Below are positions 33,288-41,646 of a stretch of 64,000 nt of DNA, in pieces. This DNA comes from Methylosinus sp. Sm6. Its GTDB lineage: Bacteria > Pseudomonadota > Alphaproteobacteria > Rhizobiales > Beijerinckiaceae. The notes beneath the pieces were generated by a model that ran no database searches, was not told the DNA's origin, and saw only the letters and a list, made by a program, of their open reading frames with translations. The stretch is from the NCBI RefSeq assembly GCF_019802345.1, contig NZ_JAINDZ010000001.1, positions 248,001 to 312,000 of the forward strand, in the 5' to 3' direction. Made by a program: the position numbers and the translations under genes. Numbering within the stretch: position 1 is the first letter of the stretch; each line of letters starts with the position of its first letter.

Positions 33288-33296
33288 GAGGCCGAC

Positions 33297-34238
33297 ATGC
33301 TCACCGTCCGAGTTTCAGCCTGGAAATCGTGGGACCGAGTGTTGGTTCGCGAGGTAATGTGCTGCGTTTTCGATTGTGAGGGCGACGCGCAGAATGCCGC
33401 AACGGGTGATGAAATCGTCCGCGTCTACATTGAGAACCCGGAATTTTACGCCTATTCGCGTGAGCGCGGCCTTGCGTTCGTCGAGTCGACGCTCAAGTTC
33501 AGCGTAGGTTTGCGGAAACACGTCCGGGTCGTGGACGACCTCGCAAATGCGAGCATGAGCTTTTTCGTCGAAGAAGGGGATGATTTCAAACTGATCGGGC
33601 ATGACGCCGCCTCCGAGGCTGCGGACAGCCTATCGCGAAACGAGGCCGGCCGCGAGGCGCCGCTCACCCCCGACGATTCCGCTCGCGTCACCGCCATGGC
33701 GGCCAGCCTGCCGCCGTCCCAAAGCCTCGCCGATGAGCGCGGCCTGCTGCTCGCTCTGCATCGACTCCGCTTTCCGGCGCCGGACATCGGCCGTCTCGCG
33801 CCCTTCGTCGCCGGCAAGGCGCGCGAGCTGCGCGAGACCTTCGGCCTCGGCTCGCCGCAGGCGGTCATCGAAGGGGTCTTCTTTCTCCTCGGCTGGTTGA
33901 GCTGGGGCTTTCTCGGCCTGCTCGCCGACGCCATGCTCGACGAGGCGGAGGCGGCGACAGCGATCGTGACGACCGGCCGCGAGGGCGATTTCGTCATGAC
34001 GCTGCTCGCCTCGGCGCTGATCCTCGCCAATATCGCCTGCGGTCTTTATGTCGCCGGCCGCATTCTGGCCCACCAGCGCCGTCGCGAGGCGCGGCGCGCC
34101 GAGATCATGCAGGACGCCGCCGCCCGCGCCGGCGAGCAGCGCAGCAAGGCCTGGAGCGTCTATCTCGCGATGGGCATGGGCGGCGAGCTCTCGCCGCGCC
34201 CATGCGTCGAACGCCCCGAGAGGAGCGCGGGAGCATGA
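33297..34238 (+). CDS. predicted membrane protein, start uncertain
   Basis: The C-terminal half has two hydrophobic segments (VFFLLGWLSWGFLGLLADAM and FVMTLLASALILANIACGLY) and a basic tail. AGGAGG lies 5 bases before the ATG at 33297, giving 313 residues. A shorter form from 33696 (180 residues) would avoid the region where a minus-strand gene at 33315-33602 also looks coding. The stop overlaps the next start (ATGA). Function unknown; early membrane proteins may alter the host envelope. Confidence 0.6.
   Translation: MLTVRVSAWKSWDRVLVREVMCCVFDCEGDAQNAATGDEIVRVYIENPEFYAYSRERGLAFVESTLKFSVGLRKHVRVVDDLANASMSFFVEEGDDFKLIGHDAASEAADSLSRNEAGREAPLTPDDSARVTAMAASLPPSQSLADERGLLLALHRLRFPAPDIGRLAPFVAGKARELRETFGLGSPQAVIEGVFFLLGWLSWGFLGLLADAMLDEAEAATAIVTTGREGDFVMTLLASALILANIACGLYVAGRILAHQRRREARRAEIMQDAAARAGEQRSKAWSVYLAMGMGGELSPRPCVERPERSAGA
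33315..33602 (-). CDS. possible minus-strand small protein overlapping the membrane gene
   Basis: This 95-residue frame has natural protein character (FEIIPFFDEKAHARICEVVH, YAELERRLDERKAAL, FRVLNVDADDFITRC) and a GGAGG site 7 bases before its ATG. It is fully antisense to the N-terminal region of the 33297 frame; at most one is likely to be the main product. I cannot decide from sequence alone. Confidence 0.4.
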   Translation of the reverse strand: MPDQFEIIPFFDEKAHARICEVVHDPDVFPQTYAELERRLDERKAALTRIGVKFRVLNVDADDFITRCGILRVALTIENAAHYLANQHSVPRFPG

Positions 34239-34846
34239 TCGCGGACATCGCGCCCTGGGCGCAGATCCGCGGCGGTCGCGCCATGGACCTGTTGACCCCC
34301 GATCCGAACGAGATCGACTTTCGTGCTGTCGCCGACACGCTGGCGCAGCTCAACCGCTACGCAGGCGGCGCCGAGAAGACAGTGAGCGTCGGCCAGCACA
34401 CGCTCATCGTCTTCGACGCATCTGAGCCGACTGATCGCCCCTATGCGCTGCTGCACGACGCCCATGAGGCGCATATCGGCGAGATCACGACGCCGGCGGC
34501 CGACGCGCTGGCGATGATCGCGCGTTTCGACGGCGACGAGCGCAACACGATCTATCGCGCCCTGCGCGCGCTGAAGGAGCGGCACGACTCCGCTTTCTAC
34601 GCGGCCGCCGGCCTGCGGCCTCCGAACATGGCGCAGAGAGAGCGCATTCGCCGCGCCGGTCTCGTCGCCCTGGCGACGGAGCGCCGTGATTTTCTGGGGC
34701 CGTCGCCGCGCCCCTGGGCGCCCGAGGTCGAAGCCGTTTCGCCGCTCCGCTCCGTCTATCGCCTGCGCAAGCCGGCCGATGTCGCCGACGAGCTCTACGA
34801 CAAGTTCAGCCGCTTCCTGCCGGCGCTGGCCGCGCGGACGATGTGA
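34235..34846 (+). CDS. HD-domain phosphohydrolase
   Basis: This 203-residue protein has the HD metal site: VSVGQHTLIVF, then ALLHDAHEAHIGEITTP (HD pair and following acidic residues) typical of YfbR-like nucleotidases. Such enzymes hydrolyse dNMPs or signalling nucleotides; in a phage early operon it could reshape nucleotide pools or remove a defence signal. The start MIADIAPWAQI overlaps the membrane-gene stop. Confidence 0.78.
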   Translation: MIADIAPWAQIRGGRAMDLLTPDPNEIDFRAVADTLAQLNRYAGGAEKTVSVGQHTLIVFDASEPTDRPYALLHDAHEAHIGEITTPAADALAMIARFDGDERNTIYRALRALKERHDSAFYAAAGLRPPNMAQRERIRRAGLVALATERRDFLGPSPRPWAPEVEAVSPLRSVYRLRKPADVADELYDKFSRFLPALAARTM

Positions 34847-34857
34847 GAGGAGGGGAT

Positions 34858-35199
34858 ATGATGCGATTGATCGACAGCTATCCGGAGATCATGGGCATAT
34901 TCGGCCGCGAGGACGTGAACGGCAAGCTCAATGAGCTGCTGCGCGAGGCGCTCGAGGCGATCGAGGACGCGCCCGGCGACAAGGCGAAAGCCAGTGTCAC
35001 GCTCGACATCGCCTTCGCCCGCGACGGCGACCGCGTCACCATCGTGCCGGCGGTGAAATCGAAGCTGCCGCCACAGGCCGGATTCCGCGGCACCACCTGC
35101 TGGCTGGTCGAGGGCAAGATCTCGCTCCAGCATCCGAGCCAGATCGACATGTTCTCGGGCCCGCGCGAAGTGGCGCCGCGCACGCGCGACGCCGGCTGA
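34858..35199 (+). CDS. phage protein upstream of DUF2303 gene
   Basis: This 113-residue protein starts MMRLIDSYPEIMGIF after a strong GAGGAGGGG site. It contains LNELLREALEAIEDAP, then VTLDIAFARDGDRVTIVPAV. It reads as a helix followed by beta strands. Its fixed position before DUF2303 suggests a joint role. No function known to me. Confidence 0.65.
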   Translation: MMRLIDSYPEIMGIFGREDVNGKLNELLREALEAIEDAPGDKAKASVTLDIAFARDGDRVTIVPAVKSKLPPQAGFRGTTCWLVEGKISLQHPSQIDMFSGPREVAPRTRDAG

Positions 35200-35236
35200 T
35201 CTTTCCATCCTTTGAACGCGACCATTGGAGATTTGC

Positions 35237-36202
35237 ATGTCGGAGAATGAGCCCATCCTCGGCGAGGCGCTGTCGCTGCAGCCCGAGACGTTGCTGAAGA
35301 TCGAGAACAAGGACGTGCTCGATCGGCTCCTCGCCCTCGGCGGCGCCGCGCAGAACATCGAGATCATCAACATCAAATCGCCGGTGGACGTCATCGGCCT
35401 CCCGCAGGAAATCCCGCTGGCGCTGCATCGCGGGGCGGCGCCGAAGCTCGAAGGCCTGCGGGCGCTGTTCGACGCCTATCGCACCGCGCCGGAGCGGCGC
35501 CGCGGGGTGGCGCAGGTCGACAATCTGCAGAGCTTTATCGATCTGGTGAACCGGCACAAGGACGAGCACAGCGTCATTTTCGCCAACACCGATCTGAAAG
35601 AGGCGAAGCTGCTCGCGGTGATCGATTATCACGAGACATCCGGCGTCGCCCGCTTCGGCAATCATCGCGTCGAGTATAATTTCCCCACGACCAAGGAGTT
35701 TCAGGTCTGGCAGCACTTCAACGGCGAGAAATTCGACCAGGGCGAGTTCGCGTCCTTTCTCGAGGATCATATCGCCGAGCTCGCCTCGCCGATGGATCAG
35801 GAGCGCAACGAGTTCGAGACGCTGTTCAAGACCAAATTCGGCGCGCCGAACGAGATCATCGATCTCTCGCGCGGGCTGCAGGTCAATGTCGGCGCCAAGG
35901 TGAAGAACAGCGTGACGTTGCAGAGCGGCGAGTCCGAGGTCGTCTTCACCGAAGAACACACCAATGCGCAGGGCGAGAAGCTGATCGTGCCCGGCCTGTT
36001 CATGATCTCTCTGCCGGCATTCGAGTCCGGCGAGCCGGTGCGCATTCCGGTGCGGCTGCGCTATCGCGCCGCCACGGCAATAAAATGGTTCTACCAGCTC
36101 TACCGCCCCGATTTCTGGCTGCGCGAGCAGATCAAGAACGATCTCCTCACCGCCGCTCTGGCGACCAGCCTGCCGGCCTATGAGGGCGCGCCGGAAGCGT
36201 GA
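35237..36202 (+). CDS. YfdQ / DUF2303 family phage protein
   Basis: This 321-residue protein matches the DUF2303 pattern: RGVAQVDNLQSFIDLVNRHK, then LAVIDYHETSGVARFGNHRV and WQHFNGEKFDQGEFASFLED. The family is common in phage early regions near recombination genes but has no proven function. I use MSENEPILGEAL as start because TTGGAG lies 6 bases upstream. Confidence 0.82.
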   Translation: MSENEPILGEALSLQPETLLKIENKDVLDRLLALGGAAQNIEIINIKSPVDVIGLPQEIPLALHRGAAPKLEGLRALFDAYRTAPERRRGVAQVDNLQSFIDLVNRHKDEHSVIFANTDLKEAKLLAVIDYHETSGVARFGNHRVEYNFPTTKEFQVWQHFNGEKFDQGEFASFLEDHIAELASPMDQERNEFETLFKTKFGAPNEIIDLSRGLQVNVGAKVKNSVTLQSGESEVVFTEEHTNAQGEKLIVPGLFMISLPAFESGEPVRIPVRLRYRAATAIKWFYQLYRPDFWLREQIKNDLLTAALATSLPAYEGAPEA

Positions 36203-36258
36203 TCGCAATCAAAGACGGTCGGCGCCGCGGCGCCGACCGCCGCGGCGGGGAGAGGGAA

Positions 36259-36582
36259 ATGTCGACGGTCGGCGAACATTTGCAGCTGCTGGCGAAGCAG
36301 GTTTCCGAAATCGAAACCCTGATGGTCGGTTTCGAGCGTGCGCGCATCGCGGACGAAGCCGATGGCGACGCCTATCGAAATTTGGCCCGCGCGGTCCGAT
36401 CGCTCGCCGGATGCTTCGGCCTCGAGTGCCGATATGATGATGACGACGACGAGACCTTTAGAGACGGCGTCGAGTTCGAGGAGCTCGACGCCGTCCGCTC
36501 GCTCCTCCTGCGCCGCGCCATTCCCGAATTTCTCGACGGCCTGCCGGACGCCGTGCAACGCCATTATGCGAGCCAAAAATGA
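36259..36582 (+). CDS. small acidic phage protein
   Basis: This 107-residue protein from MSTVGEHLQLLAKQVSEIE, with a GGGAGAGGG site; a GTG at 36199 overlapping the DUF2303 stop is an alternative. It is helical and acidic, with a DDDDDE run near residue 62. Its stop overlaps the beta-clamp start, so it is made together with the clamp. Unknown function. Confidence 0.6.
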   Translation: MSTVGEHLQLLAKQVSEIETLMVGFERARIADEADGDAYRNLARAVRSLAGCFGLECRYDDDDDETFRDGVEFEELDAVRSLLLRRAIPEFLDGLPDAVQRHYASQK

Positions 36583-37694
36583 AGCTCACCATCGATCGCG
36601 CGCCGCTGCTGAAGGCGCTGGAGACGACGCGCCGCATCGCCGAGCAGCGCACGACGATTCCGATCCTCTCTCACGCCCTGCTGGAGACGGATCACGGCCG
36701 CCTCTGCATTCGCGCCACCGATCTCGACATCGAGACGCGCATCCTGCTCGATGCGGAGATCGCCGAGACCGGCGCGCTCGCCGTCTCTGCCGCGGTGCTG
36801 CATGATCTGACGCGCAAGCTTCCGGAGAAAGCGCAGATCACATTGGACGGGCAGGAAGCCGGCCAGCTGCAGATGCGCAGCGGCCGCTCGCGCTTCAAGC
36901 TCTCCACCCTGCCGGCAGACACATTCCCGGAGAACACGGAGCAGAGCTTCAAGGCCGACTTCATCATTCCCGCGGCCACGCTGGCGCGCATGCTCGGCAA
37001 GACCGCCTTCGCCATCAGCACCGAGGAGACGCGCTATTATCTGAACGGCGTGTTCTGCCATTATCTCGAGCTGGACGGCCGCGCGCTGCTGCGCATGGTG
37101 GCGACCGACGGCCATCGCCTCTCGCGCATCGAGACCGAGGCGCCGGCGGGCGCCGCCGCCATGCCCGGCGTCATCGTGCCGCGCAAGGCCTGCGGCGAGA
37201 TCGAGCGCTTGCTCAAAGGCCAAGAGGCGGAGGCGCGCATCGCCGTCTCGGCGAACAAGCTGCGCTTCTCGATCGGCGATGTGACGCTCTCCACCAAGCT
37301 GATCGACGGGACCTTCCCCGATTATGACCGCGTCATCCCGCAAGGCAATGACAAGCGCGCCACGCTCGATCGCGCGTCTATGGCGGCGGCCGCCGATCGC
37401 GTCTCCACCATTCACAGCGAGCGCGGCCGCGCGGTGAAGCTCTCCTTCGACGCGAGCGCGCTTACGCTCTCCGTGAACAATCCAGACATGGGCGAGGCGC
37501 GCGACGAGATGGAGGCCGACTATGCCAGCCCACCGATCGAGATCGGCTTCAACTCGCGCTATCTCGCCGAGGCGCTGCAGGTGCTCGAGGGCGATTCGGC
37601 GGTCATCCGCCTCGCCGATCCCGGCGCGCCGACCCTGTTCCAGAGCGCGACGCAGCCGGATTTGCTGATCGTGCTCATGCCGATGAGGGTTTGA
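36579..37694 (+). CDS. dnaN: DNA polymerase III beta sliding clamp, phage-encoded
   Basis: This 371-residue protein has three clamp repeats and full length. Hallmarks: MKLTIDRAPLLKALE, TTIPILSHALLETDHGRLCI, ETRYYLNGVFCHYLELDG, MVATDGHRLSRIETEAP, LIDGTFPDYDRVIP and the end VLMPMRV. It tethers the polymerase to DNA. A phage copy probably diverts the host replisome to phage templates. It is coupled to the preceding gene. Confidence 0.93.
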   Translation: MKLTIDRAPLLKALETTRRIAEQRTTIPILSHALLETDHGRLCIRATDLDIETRILLDAEIAETGALAVSAAVLHDLTRKLPEKAQITLDGQEAGQLQMRSGRSRFKLSTLPADTFPENTEQSFKADFIIPAATLARMLGKTAFAISTEETRYYLNGVFCHYLELDGRALLRMVATDGHRLSRIETEAPAGAAAMPGVIVPRKACGEIERLLKGQEAEARIAVSANKLRFSIGDVTLSTKLIDGTFPDYDRVIPQGNDKRATLDRASMAAAADRVSTIHSERGRAVKLSFDASALTLSVNNPDMGEARDEMEADYASPPIEIGFNSRYLAEALQVLEGDSAVIRLADPGAPTLFQSATQPDLLIVLMPMRV

Positions 37695-37697
37695 GCC

Positions 37698-38243
37698 ATG
37701 GATATCATGCTCGATCTGGAAACGCTGTCGACGAGCCCGGATGCGGCAATCGTCGCCATCGGGGCGATCGGATTCTCTTCGGACGGTCATGCGTCGCTCG
37801 CAGCCTATGACCATGCGCCGAAAATCTATATCCCGGTGTCGCCGAGCAGCGCGCAGCGCCTCGGCGGCGAGATCGATTCGCGCACCGTTCAATGGTGGGC
37901 GCAGCAATCCGATGCGGCACGCGCGGTCTTGTCCGATCCAGACGCGATCGACATGGCCTATGCGCTGCAACTCTTCAGCTCATTCATCGACAAGTTCGGA
38001 GATGTGAAAATCTGGGGCAATGGCGCCGGCTTCGACAATGTCATTCTGCGCCGCGCCTACGAACGACATTATTGCGAAGCTCCATGGCCGCCCCACTTCG
38101 ACCGCTGCTATCGCACGCTGAAGAACTTGCGGACCGACATCGCGATCGAGCGCGTCGGAACGCTTCATAACGCGCTCGACGACGCGATCTCCCAGGCACG
38201 CCACGCCGAGCACATCTTCGCAGCGATGAGGTCGGCCGCATGA
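37698..38243 (+). CDS. 3'-5' exonuclease, DEDD family
   Basis: This 181-residue protein has Exo I MDIMLDLETLSTSPDAAIVA (Asp and Glu of DEDD), Exo II WGNGAGFDNVILRRAYER and Exo III HNALDDAISQARHAE. It matches the short Rv2179c/ExoVIII-like exonucleases of phages. It probably serves recombination or primer processing next to the clamp and SSB. It lies 3 bases after dnaN and overlaps SSB. Confidence 0.82.
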   Translation: MDIMLDLETLSTSPDAAIVAIGAIGFSSDGHASLAAYDHAPKIYIPVSPSSAQRLGGEIDSRTVQWWAQQSDAARAVLSDPDAIDMAYALQLFSSFIDKFGDVKIWGNGAGFDNVILRRAYERHYCEAPWPPHFDRCYRTLKNLRTDIAIERVGTLHNALDDAISQARHAEHIFAAMRSAA

Positions 38244-38728
38244 GCATCAATCGCGCCATCCTCCTCGGCAATGTCGGCGGCGATCCGGAAATCCGCACGA
38301 CGCAGAGCGGCGACAAGATCGCCAGCTTCTCGCTCGCGACCTCCGAGCAGTGGAAGGACAAGGCGACCGGAGAGCGCCGCGAAGCGACCGAATGGCACCG
38401 CGTCGTCGTGTTCAATCAGCCGCTGGTCGCGATCGTCGAGAAATATGTGAAGAAGGGCGCGAAGGTCTCGGTGCAGGGCCAGATCAAGACGCGCAAATGG
38501 CAGGCGAACGACGGGTCGGACCGCTATTCGACCGAGATCGTCATCGGCCGCTTCGACGGCTCGCTGGGCCTCGAAGGCTCGCCCAAGGGCGCCGAGCGCG
38601 ACGAGCACGCCTATGGCCAGACGCGCGCGAAGCGCGAGACCGCCGACGATCCGCGCATGGGCATGGGCGTCGGAGCCGGTGGCGGCCGCACGACGGCTCA
38701 GGAGCTCGACGACGAGATTCCCTTTTGA
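38240..38728 (+). CDS. ssb: single-stranded DNA-binding protein
   Basis: This 162-residue protein has the OB fold at residues 1-110 (INRAILLGNVGGDPEIRTTQ, FSLATSEQWKDKATGERRE, TEWHRVVVFNQPLVAIVEKY) and ends in the acidic tip DDEIPF that recruits partner enzymes. It is shorter in the linker than many host SSBs. It works with the phage clamp, exonuclease and helicase. Confidence 0.95.
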   Translation: MSINRAILLGNVGGDPEIRTTQSGDKIASFSLATSEQWKDKATGERREATEWHRVVVFNQPLVAIVEKYVKKGAKVSVQGQIKTRKWQANDGSDRYSTEIVIGRFDGSLGLEGSPKGAERDEHAYGQTRAKRETADDPRMGMGVGAGGGRTTAQELDDEIPF

Positions 38729-38742
38729 GAGAGGAGTTGGCC

Positions 38743-39129
38743 ATGGCTATTCCCGAGTCGCGCAAGATATTCCGCAATAAGGCGATCGCGACGCGCGTGC
38801 GCGCCATTCTCGAAGAGCGCTTCCCGCAGGCATTCGCGCCGGCGGGCGCGGAAAAAAAGCCGCTGAAGATCGGCATGGACGCGGACATTCTGCTGGCCAT
38901 GCCGGAGCTCACCCGCAAGGGCCTCGCCTGCGCGCTCGCCGACTACACCTGGGGCCCGACCTATTGCCGCCATGTGCTCGCCGGCGCCGCGCGCGTCGGC
39001 CTCGACGGCGAGCCCTGCGGCCATGTGAGCGACGCGGAAGCAGCCTACGCCGCCGATCGCATGAAGCTTTTCACCAAGCGCCAGCCGAAGCCGGGCCAGC
39101 CGGAAAAGGAGGCCGCAGCCGATGGCTGA
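38743..39129 (+). CDS. ProQ/FinO-type RNA-binding protein
   Basis: This 128-residue protein carries the FinO/ProQ core: RVRAILEERFPQAFAP, PLKIGMDADILLAMPELTRK and LADYTWGPTYCRHVLAGAAR. Such proteins bind structured RNAs and control stability; a phage copy may serve antisense control of replication or lysis. GAGGAG lies 7 bases before the ATG. The stop overlaps the DUF5131 start. Confidence 0.82.
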   Translation: MAIPESRKIFRNKAIATRVRAILEERFPQAFAPAGAEKKPLKIGMDADILLAMPELTRKGLACALADYTWGPTYCRHVLAGAARVGLDGEPCGHVSDAEAAYAADRMKLFTKRQPKPGQPEKEAAADG

Positions 39130-40138
39130 GACGAGCAAGATCGAATGGACGGATGCGACCGTCAATTTTTGGTGGGGCTGCACGAAGGTCAGCGCCGCAT
39201 GCGATCACTGCTATGCGGAGACATGGGCGCGCCGCTTCAATGGCGAGCATTGGGGGGCAGGAGTGGCGCGGCGTAGGATCAAGGGCGCTCGCGCCTTGCT
39301 CCACCGCCTCGATAATGATTATGCGGAATGGGCGGCGGATCACGCGTGCGGGCCGCTTCCGCCTCTGAGCGGCGCGAGGCGCCGCGTGTTCTGCATGTCC
39401 ATGGGCGATCTGTTCGACAATGAGGTTCCGCTCGAATGGTTCGTCGAGGCATGGCGGACGATCGTCGTCTGCAACCGCGTGAACATCATCGTCGTGACCA
39501 AGCGGCTCGCGATGATCGAAAAGCGCCTCGAGGAATCGGGGTTCTCGGATTGGCCGCAACACGCTTGGTTGTTGACGAGCGTCCATGATCAGGCGAGTGC
39601 CGATCGCGAGACGCCGCGCCTGCTCGGCCTCAAATCCAAGCTCGGCATTCGCGTCGTCGGCTTGTCGATCGAGCCGATGCTTGGAGCGATCGATTTGCGG
39701 CGCATTCGCCTATCCACTCCAGACGACACGCCAGAATGCAAATTTTACTGGAATGCGCTGCACAACGACCCTCGCCTCGACTGGATCATCGCCGGCGGCG
39801 AGAGCGGCCCCGGCGCGCGGCCGTCTCACCCCGATTGGTTCAGGGGCTTGCGCGATCAATGCGCAGGGGCAGGCGCGCCATTCTTCTTCAAGCAGCACGG
39901 CGAATATGTCGAGGTCGACGGCCCGCGATGCAGGGGCGGCCATGGCTCCCGGAGTGATCGTGGGCCGGGCGTCTTCTGGTTGCGACCAGATGGCGCGCGC
40001 ATTGAACTCGCCGATAGGGCGGCCCGTAGTTGCTCGGTATGGGGTGCAGATTCCTTGATGAAGCGCGTCGGCAAGCGCCGCGCTGGCCGCTTGCTCGACG
40101 GCCGCGAGCATAACGAATTCCCGTGGCCGCGCTCATGA
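39122..40138 (+). CDS. DUF5131 (phage Gp37/Gp68) family protein
   Basis: This 338-residue protein has KIEWTDATVNFWWGCTKVS, with Cys20, Cys27 and Cys30 (Cx6CxxC, a possible iron-sulphur site), then VFCMSMGDLFDNEVP, VVTKRLAMIEKRL and WIIAGGESGPGARPSHPDW. The family resembles radical-SAM enzymes but has no proven role. It overlaps both neighbours. Confidence 0.85.
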   Translation: MAETSKIEWTDATVNFWWGCTKVSAACDHCYAETWARRFNGEHWGAGVARRRIKGARALLHRLDNDYAEWAADHACGPLPPLSGARRRVFCMSMGDLFDNEVPLEWFVEAWRTIVVCNRVNIIVVTKRLAMIEKRLEESGFSDWPQHAWLLTSVHDQASADRETPRLLGLKSKLGIRVVGLSIEPMLGAIDLRRIRLSTPDDTPECKFYWNALHNDPRLDWIIAGGESGPGARPSHPDWFRGLRDQCAGAGAPFFFKQHGEYVEVDGPRCRGGHGSRSDRGPGVFWLRPDGARIELADRAARSCSVWGADSLMKRVGKRRAGRLLDGREHNEFPWPRS

Positions 40139-40395
40139 CGCCCCGCGAACTCACCCGCGCCGGCGGCGCCTATGACCGCCGCGCCATCATGGCGCTCGCC
40201 CTGTTCGAATATCGCGAGGTCGGCGGCCGCGCCTGGGGCGATTGCCAGCGCTGGGCCTGGGAGCAGGCCCGCAAGGAGCGTGCGCTGCGCGCCGAAGGCC
40301 GCGACGCCGAGCTCCAGCGCCTGCACGACATGCGCGCCCATCGCATCGCCTATCATCGCGCCCGCGCCGCGGTCACGCACGCGGAGGCCGCATGA
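40135..40395 (+). CDS. small phage protein
   Basis: This 86-residue protein starts MTPRELTRAGGAYDRRAI and overlaps the DUF5131 stop. It is basic and helical (WGDCQRWAWEQARKERAL). It is coupled to both neighbours by ATGA. No family recognised. Confidence 0.6.
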   Translation: MTPRELTRAGGAYDRRAIMALALFEYREVGGRAWGDCQRWAWEQARKERALRAEGRDAELQRLHDMRAHRIAYHRARAAVTHAEAA

Positions 40396-40586
40396 AGAGC
40401 GATCTCGTCGATCTCACCATGCAGCTGCATCACGAGACGCCGAAAGCGATCCTCGTGTCGGACGCCGGCGACCGCGACAAGGCCGTCTGGCTGCCGAAGT
40501 CGCATGTCGAATTCGAGAGGAAAAAACAGGGCGTCGTCGTCGTGACCCTGCCGGAATGGATGGCTATCGAGAAGAAACTGCTATGA
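40392..40586 (+). CDS. small phage protein
   Basis: This 64-residue protein starts MKSDLVDLTMQLHHETPKA. It contains KAVWLPKSHVEFERKKQG, then VVVVTLPEWMAIEKKLL, a beta-beta-helix pattern seen in small phage proteins of this length. It is coupled by ATGA overlaps on both sides. Function unknown. Confidence 0.65.
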   Translation: MKSDLVDLTMQLHHETPKAILVSDAGDRDKAVWLPKSHVEFERKKQGVVVVTLPEWMAIEKKLL

Positions 40587-41110
40587 TATTAAACCATTTG
40601 CCACTGCCGGCCATCGTTATCGGCGCCGGCCTCGCACTCGCCTCGCCAGCCACCGCCGAGCCGCTGCGCGTCGAGACCCACTACGCCCCGCGCGAAAACC
40701 TCGAGCGGCTGGATGTCGAGCTGCTCGGCGCCGCAACGCGGACGATCGACATCGCTGCTTACGTGCTCACCGATGTCCCGGTGATCGACGCCCTCACGGC
40801 CGCCGGCGCGCGCGGCGTGCGCGTGCGGCTCTATCGCGACGGCGGCGGTCGCCCCGCGCGCGGCGCGGTCGCCGAGGCGCTGGAGCGTCTCGCCGCCGCG
40901 CCCAATGTCGAGCAGCGCCGCAAGCCGACGCGCACCTTCATGCATCTGAAGAGCTATTGCATCGACGGCGAGCGCCTCCGCACCGGCGCCGCCAATTTCA
41001 CCGCCAGCGGCCTGAAGCGCCAGGAGAACGACCTCCTGCTGATCAACGGCGAAGGCGCCTGCGCCGGCTTCGCCGCCACCTTCGAGCAGATGTGGGGGAG
41101 GGGACGATGA
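40583..41110 (+). CDS. PLD-family endonuclease (Nuc-like) with signal peptide
   Basis: This 175-residue protein has a signal-like N-terminus (LPAIVIGAGLALASPATAEP), then one HKD motif: TFMHLKSYCIDGERLRTGAA with His, Lys and Asp, followed by NFTASGLKRQENDLLL. A single-motif enzyme of this size matches Nuc, which acts as a dimer. It may degrade DNA in the periplasm, for example incoming phage DNA. It is coupled to the gene before and after. Confidence 0.8.
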   Translation: MILNHLPLPAIVIGAGLALASPATAEPLRVETHYAPRENLERLDVELLGAATRTIDIAAYVLTDVPVIDALTAAGARGVRVRLYRDGGGRPARGAVAEALERLAAAPNVEQRRKPTRTFMHLKSYCIDGERLRTGAANFTASGLKRQENDLLLINGEGACAGFAATFEQMWGRGR

Positions 41111-41646
41111 CCTCTTTGCCGCGCCTCGGCGCTTCCCCCGCGCCCATTCCGCCGCTGTTCTCGACCGATGACGCCGAACGCGCCTATGAGGCCTGGGGCT
41201 GCAATTGCGGCCCGATGGCGCTGGCGGCGATCTGCGGCCTCACGCTCGACGAGGCGCGCGCGCTACTGCCGGGCTTCGACGCCCGGCGCTACACTAATCC
41301 GAGCATGATGGCCCATGCGCTGCGCGAGGCCGGCCGAGGCGCCCGCCGGATCGATCCCGACGATTCCTTCCCCGCATGGGGCCTCCTGCGCATCCAATGG
41401 GAAGGCCCTTGGACCCAGCCGGGCGTCCCGATCCGCGCCCGCTATCGCTACACGCATTGGGTCGGCGCGAGCCGGAGGGCGAATGACGGCGCGACGGGAA
41501 TATTCGACTGCAATCAAATGCAGAACGGCAGCGGCTGGACCGCCAAAGGGAATTGGGACGCGTTCACGGCGCCGTGGATCATCAGCCATATCCCGCGCGC
41601 ATCGGGCGGCTGGCACATCACCCACGCGATCGAGGTGGAGAGATGA
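41107..41646 (+). CDS. papain-like fold protein, probable cysteine peptidase
   Basis: In this 179-residue protein, residues 30-43 read WGCNCGPMALAAIC, with Cys34 in the place of the papain/C39 nucleophile; His117 in YTHWVGASR and Asp134/Asn136 in IFDCNQ complete a plausible triad. No signal peptide is visible. It could cleave a host protein or be a peptidase-fold binder. It stands between the PLD gene and the excisionase-like gene, coupled to both. Confidence 0.6.
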   Translation: MTSLPRLGASPAPIPPLFSTDDAERAYEAWGCNCGPMALAAICGLTLDEARALLPGFDARRYTNPSMMAHALREAGRGARRIDPDDSFPAWGLLRIQWEGPWTQPGVPIRARYRYTHWVGASRRANDGATGIFDCNQMQNGSGWTAKGNWDAFTAPWIISHIPRASGGWHITHAIEVER

